NCBI GenBank assembly: GCA_025929155.1
Contig: JAICMR010000006.1
Span: 1 to 41,547 of the forward strand
Direction: 5' to 3'
Source of the DNA: Chthoniobacterales bacterium
GTDB taxonomy: Bacteria > Verrucomicrobiota > Verrucomicrobiia > Chthoniobacterales > UBA10450
DNA length: 41,547 bases
Shown here: positions 38,499-41,547 of the stretch, in pieces
Layout of the letters: every line of letters begins with the position of its first letter
How positions within the stretch are numbered: position 1 is the first letter of the stretch
Program-made: the position numbers and the translations under genes
Notes under the pieces: model-generated
What the model was told of the DNA's origin: nothing
Seen by the model: only the letters and a program-made list of their open reading frames with translations
Database searches by the model: none

Positions 38499-40298
38499 TC
38501 AATCGCACTTCCGCTTCCGCAGCAGTCTCACTTCCGGCAGCGCGAAAGGCAGGGCGGCCTCGCCGCCAAAGCGCGGTTCGTTTGTCGAGAGCAGTAAGAC
38601 CCAGTCACGATCTCCATCACGCCGACCATCGTGGCCGCCCACCAAATCGACCTGGACCAAACAGGCATCGCCGAAGTTGATCTCAACAACTTCGTCTCCC
38701 AACCGAGAGACCGCCCAGTTTTCCCGTCTGCGGTCTCGCAGCTCCGGCAGCTCTCGTCGCAAATGGAGTAACTCGGAGCAAAGTCGGAAGACGCCCCGAT
38801 GCGCGGGAAGATCGAGCTCGTTCCAGCGGAGCTTCGAACGTAAGAAGGTTTCGACCGCTTGCGGATCCGGAATTTGCGCGCGCTTCGATGGATCGCGAAA
38901 CGCCTCGAACCCACTGAACTCCTCGCGCCGTCCTTCTGTGACCTTGCGACCCAGCTCCGGCTCGTGATCGGTGAAAAATTGAAACGGCGCCGTCGTCGCC
39001 CATTCGTCGCCCATGAAAATCAGTGGTGTGTACGGCACGAGACAGAGCAGCGCCGAGGCCGCGCGCAAGGTCGCTGGCGAAACCTTCTGGCTGAGTCGGG
39101 AGCCAAAAGCCTGATTGCCGATTTGATCATGATTGCTGATACAAACAATGAACCGTTCCGGAGGCAGCTCCGTGCATTCGTTAGGCACAATTTCATCCTG
39201 TCGCACACGGCCTTTGCCGTGGAGGAGCCAGCCATCGCGCAGCGTCGTCACCAGCTCGGCCGTGGTGCCCTGGTAGGCGCGGAAATATCCTTCGCGCGCA
39301 CCGGTTAGCATGACGCGCACAACGTGATGAAAGTCGTCCGCCCAGATCGCATCCACCCCGTAGCCGCCGCATCTCGCCGGACGGATCAGCTCCGGTTCAT
39401 TCCGTTCATCCTCGATCGTGATCAAGCCGCCTAACGAGTGCATCCGCTCGGCCGCTTCTGCGAGGAAATGCTGGTCCGATGAATCGACAATCGCGTGTGT
39501 CGCATCCAGACGCACGCCATCGATATGATACTCCCGGCGCCAGTAACCGGGATTTTCGAGGAAGAAGTTGCGGACCGGTTCCAGCTCGAAATTGAACGCA
39601 TCGCCCCACGGCGTTTTGTCAGCGGAATTGAAGTATTCGCGGCTATAGACGCCGAGATAATTTCCGTCGGGTCCGAGATGGTTGTAAACCACATCGAGGA
39701 TCACCGCGAGGCCGTGGCCGTGCGCCGCATCGACCAGCGCACGGAAGTCGTTAGGCGTGCCGTAAACGCGCGCTGGCGCATAAACCAACACGCCGTCATA
39801 ACCCCAGTTTCGTTCGCCCGGAAAATCCGCGATCGGCATGAGCTCGATGGCATTGACTCCTAGCCTAACGAGATGATCCAGCTTCTCGATCACGCCGCGA
39901 AAGGATCCTTCGGGCGTGAACGCGCCGACGTGCAGCTCATAAATCACAAGCTCCGCGAGTGGCGGTGCCGACCAGTTTTCGTCCTGCCATTCGTAGCCCC
40001 GCGGATCAATCACCTGCGCCGGACCATGCACGCCCGTCGGATTAAAGCGTGAAGCCGGGTCGGGCCACTCCTTCCCTTCAAATCGGTACTTATAAAAATC
40101 GCCCGCGACGCCGCCTTCATCTGTTCCGCTGAAGTATCCTCCCTCTTCCGCGCGCAGCGGAACCGCCCGCGCGACACCTCCTGCCGCATCGTAAACCACG
40201 ACCGCGACCTCGGCTTTCCCCGGGGCCCAGGTGCGATAGTGAACACCGTCTTCAAAGGGATCGGCGCCTTGCGAGCGGGTGGAGAAGGATTTGAACAT
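38499..40298 (-). CDS. treZ: malto-oligosyltrehalose trehalohydrolase
   Basis: ORF to 40337; likely start MFKSFSTRSQGADPFEDGVHYRTWAPGKAEV. PDPASRFNPTGVHGPAQVIDP, ELHVGAFTPEGSFRGVIEKLDHLVRLGVNAIELMPIADFPG, DGVRLDATHAIVDSSDQHFLAE, AIWADDFHHVVRV. Confidence 0.9.
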   Translation of the reverse strand: MFKSFSTRSQGADPFEDGVHYRTWAPGKAEVAVVVYDAAGGVARAVPLRAEEGGYFSGTDEGGVAGDFYKYRFEGKEWPDPASRFNPTGVHGPAQVIDPRGYEWQDENWSAPPLAELVIYELHVGAFTPEGSFRGVIEKLDHLVRLGVNAIELMPIADFPGERNWGYDGVLVYAPARVYGTPNDFRALVDAAHGHGLAVILDVVYNHLGPDGNYLGVYSREYFNSADKTPWGDAFNFELEPVRNFFLENPGYWRREYHIDGVRLDATHAIVDSSDQHFLAEAAERMHSLGGLITIEDERNEPELIRPARCGGYGVDAIWADDFHHVVRVMLTGAREGYFRAYQGTTAELVTTLRDGWLLHGKGRVRQDEIVPNECTELPPERFIVCISNHDQIGNQAFGSRLSQKVSPATLRAASALLCLVPYTPLIFMGDEWATTAPFQFFTDHEPELGRKVTEGRREEFSGFEAFRDPSKRAQIPDPQAVETFLRSKLRWNELDLPAHRGVFRLCSELLHLRRELPELRDRRRENWAVSRLGDEVVEINFGDACLVQVDLVGGHDGRRDGDRDWVLLLSTNEPRFGGEAALPFALPEVRLLRKRKCD

Positions 40299-40384
40299 GG
40301 TGGAAAAGGAGGAGCAGCCACGACGATAAACGACCACGAGGCGGGCGGTGGCCGTAATGCAAAGGAGAGAACGGATTCAAGACG

Positions 40385-40543
40385 ATGAAAAAACCAGAGG
40401 CCCGCGGCCCCACGCCATCGGAGAAAGCGAAGCGAGCGCTCGGCTCGAAATTGAATCGACCACCGAAGCCGCCTCCGTCGCCTAACGACCTGCCGCCGCC
40501 CCGCAAGCGACCGGTGAGCCGCCGAATCAAGGGCGAACGGTAA
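40385..40543 (+). CDS. small basic proline-rich ORF (52 aa), not in the supplied track
   Basis: MKKPEARGPTPSEKAKRALGSKLNRPPKPPPSPNDLPPPRKRPVSRRIKGER*; TAATG overlap with the ORF at 40543. Confidence 0.45.
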   Translation: MKKPEARGPTPSEKAKRALGSKLNRPPKPPPSPNDLPPPRKRPVSRRIKGER

Positions 40544-40821
40544 TGAAGGCGGAACTCGCTCAACGACTCGAGCCGATGGCCCGTCTCATTGGACAGAAAC
40601 TGGCGCGCAAACCGGAACATTTCATCACCCATCCCAGTGAGAAGCGGTTATTTCAATCGGTCAGTCCAGAGGAGTTGCGCAATTTTGCGCACGCCCACGG
40701 ATGGCGTGTTGTCAGGCGCCTGGGCGGCCGACGAATCGAATTTTACAATGATGCCGAGGAACGGATGGAACGGGCGCGAACCGGAAACGTGCGTCCAGAA
40801 GACGAACGCATCGATCGTTAG
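40543..40821 (+). CDS. hypothetical small basic protein
   Basis: 92 aa: [75 protein letters not shown]; translationally coupled to the preceding small ORF. Confidence 0.6.
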   Translation: MKAELAQRLEPMARLIGQKLARKPEHFITHPSEKRLFQSVSPEELRNFAHAHGWRVVRRLGGRRIEFYNDAEERMERARTGNVRPEDERIDR

Positions 40822-41547
40822 GCACCGGTAAAGAAAGCTGTCAGCGGACTGGTTGCGGAAGCGGTCGTCCCTGTTTCCGCCAACCCTATTTCCCTCGCGT
40901 CGCGCCCCGCTTCCACCGCGTGGCGAAATGCCCGTGCCATCCGCACCGGATCGGCCGCGATCGCGATCGCGGTGTTCACCAGGACCGCGTCCGCTCCCAT
41001 TTCCAAGGCCGCCGCTGCCTGGCTCGGCGCGCCTAGACCTGCGTCCACGACGACCGGCACCGTCGCCTGTTCGATGATGATCTCGATCTGGGCGCGTGTT
41101 TCGATTCCGCGGTTGCTTCCAATCGGCGATCCGAGCGGCATCACCGTCGCGGTGCCAACATCCTGCAGGCGCTTCGCGAGCACGGGATCGGCATTGATAT
41201 AAGGCAGCACAACAAAACCTTCCCTAACGAGTACCGTGGCGGCCGCAAGCGTCTCGATCGGATCCGGGAGGAGATAACGCGGGTCGGGATGAATCTCGAG
41301 CTTCACCCAGTGGGGCAGGCCGGCGGCAACAGCGAGCCGCGCGAGGCGCACTGCTTCCTCGGCGTTCCGAGCTCCGCTTGTGTTTGGAAGGAGGAGGAAA
41401 CGTTGCGGATCGATGAAATCCAGAATGTTGGCAAAAGGATCACCCTTCCCGGAAAGATCGGCCCGGCGGAGCGCGACCGTGACGAGCTCTGTGCCGCTGG
41501 CATTGAGCGCGTCACGCATCAATTCATTGGATGGGAACTTGCCGGTG
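40818..41547 (-). CDS. thiG: thiazole synthase (partial, N-terminus outside window)
   Basis: Frame stays open beyond the ATG at 41522: [113 protein letters not shown]. Confidence 0.95.
   Translation of the reverse strand, partial: TGKFPSNELMRDALNASGTELVTVALRRADLSGKGDPFANILDFIDPQRFLLLPNTSGARNAEEAVRLARLAVAAGLPHWVKLEIHPDPRYLLPDPIETLAAATVLVREGFVVLPYINADPVLAKRLQDVGTATVMPLGSPIGSNRGIETRAQIEIIIEQATVPVVVDAGLGAPSQAAAALEMGADAVLVNTAIAIAADPVRMARAFRHAVEAGRDAREIGLAETGTTASATSPLTAFFTGA

Noticed and set aside
1-41547. CRISPR arrays, tRNA/rRNA genes, transposases, phage genes
   Set aside because: No regularly spaced repeats, no tRNA/rRNA-like sequence and no transposase, integrase or phage protein signatures were recognized by reading; a tRNAscan/Infernal run would be needed to exclude small ncRNAs.

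Overview
The window is a GC-rich bacterial chromosomal segment. Gene content suggests a Verrucomicrobiota-like soil bacterium, but that is inference only. Three blocks are visible. (1) About 1-13.2 kb is central and storage carbon metabolism: partial 6-phosphofructokinase, AspT/YidE-type transporter, glycogen phosphorylase, a frameshifted glgX, LOG protein, L-lactate dehydrogenase, nrfA/nrfH and PEP carboxykinase. (2) About 13.3-31 kb is an accessory block of mostly secreted or envelope proteins: DUF4136, SpoIIAA/STAS-like, DUF3302-HlyD-NodT efflux operon, periplasmic beta-carbonic anhydrase, EF-hand lipoprotein, DUF3300, DUF2950, ICMT-like, SnoaL-like, Gly-rich, DUF4105 and a lipase-like lipoprotein. 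(3) About 31-41.5 kb is housekeeping: homocysteine methyltransferase/MTHFR, VTT protein, mnmG, plsY, gpsA, purN, rfaE2, treZ and thiG. Two signals are not explained by the genes. The first is a family of about nine near-palindromic upstream sites, consensus TARGACCAARGTCCRATRG, mostly about 35-60 nt before start codons and concentrated in block 2; it looks like an undescribed local regulon. The second is a highly iterated 9-mer, GCCTAACGA/TCGTTAGGC, with 16 exact copies by hand count against roughly 0.3 expected. It occurs in all reading frames, forces rare codons, and is very unevenly distributed. A decayed inverted duplication of the [motif - hypothetical exported gene - EF-hand gene] module is also present at 23.6-24.8 kb.
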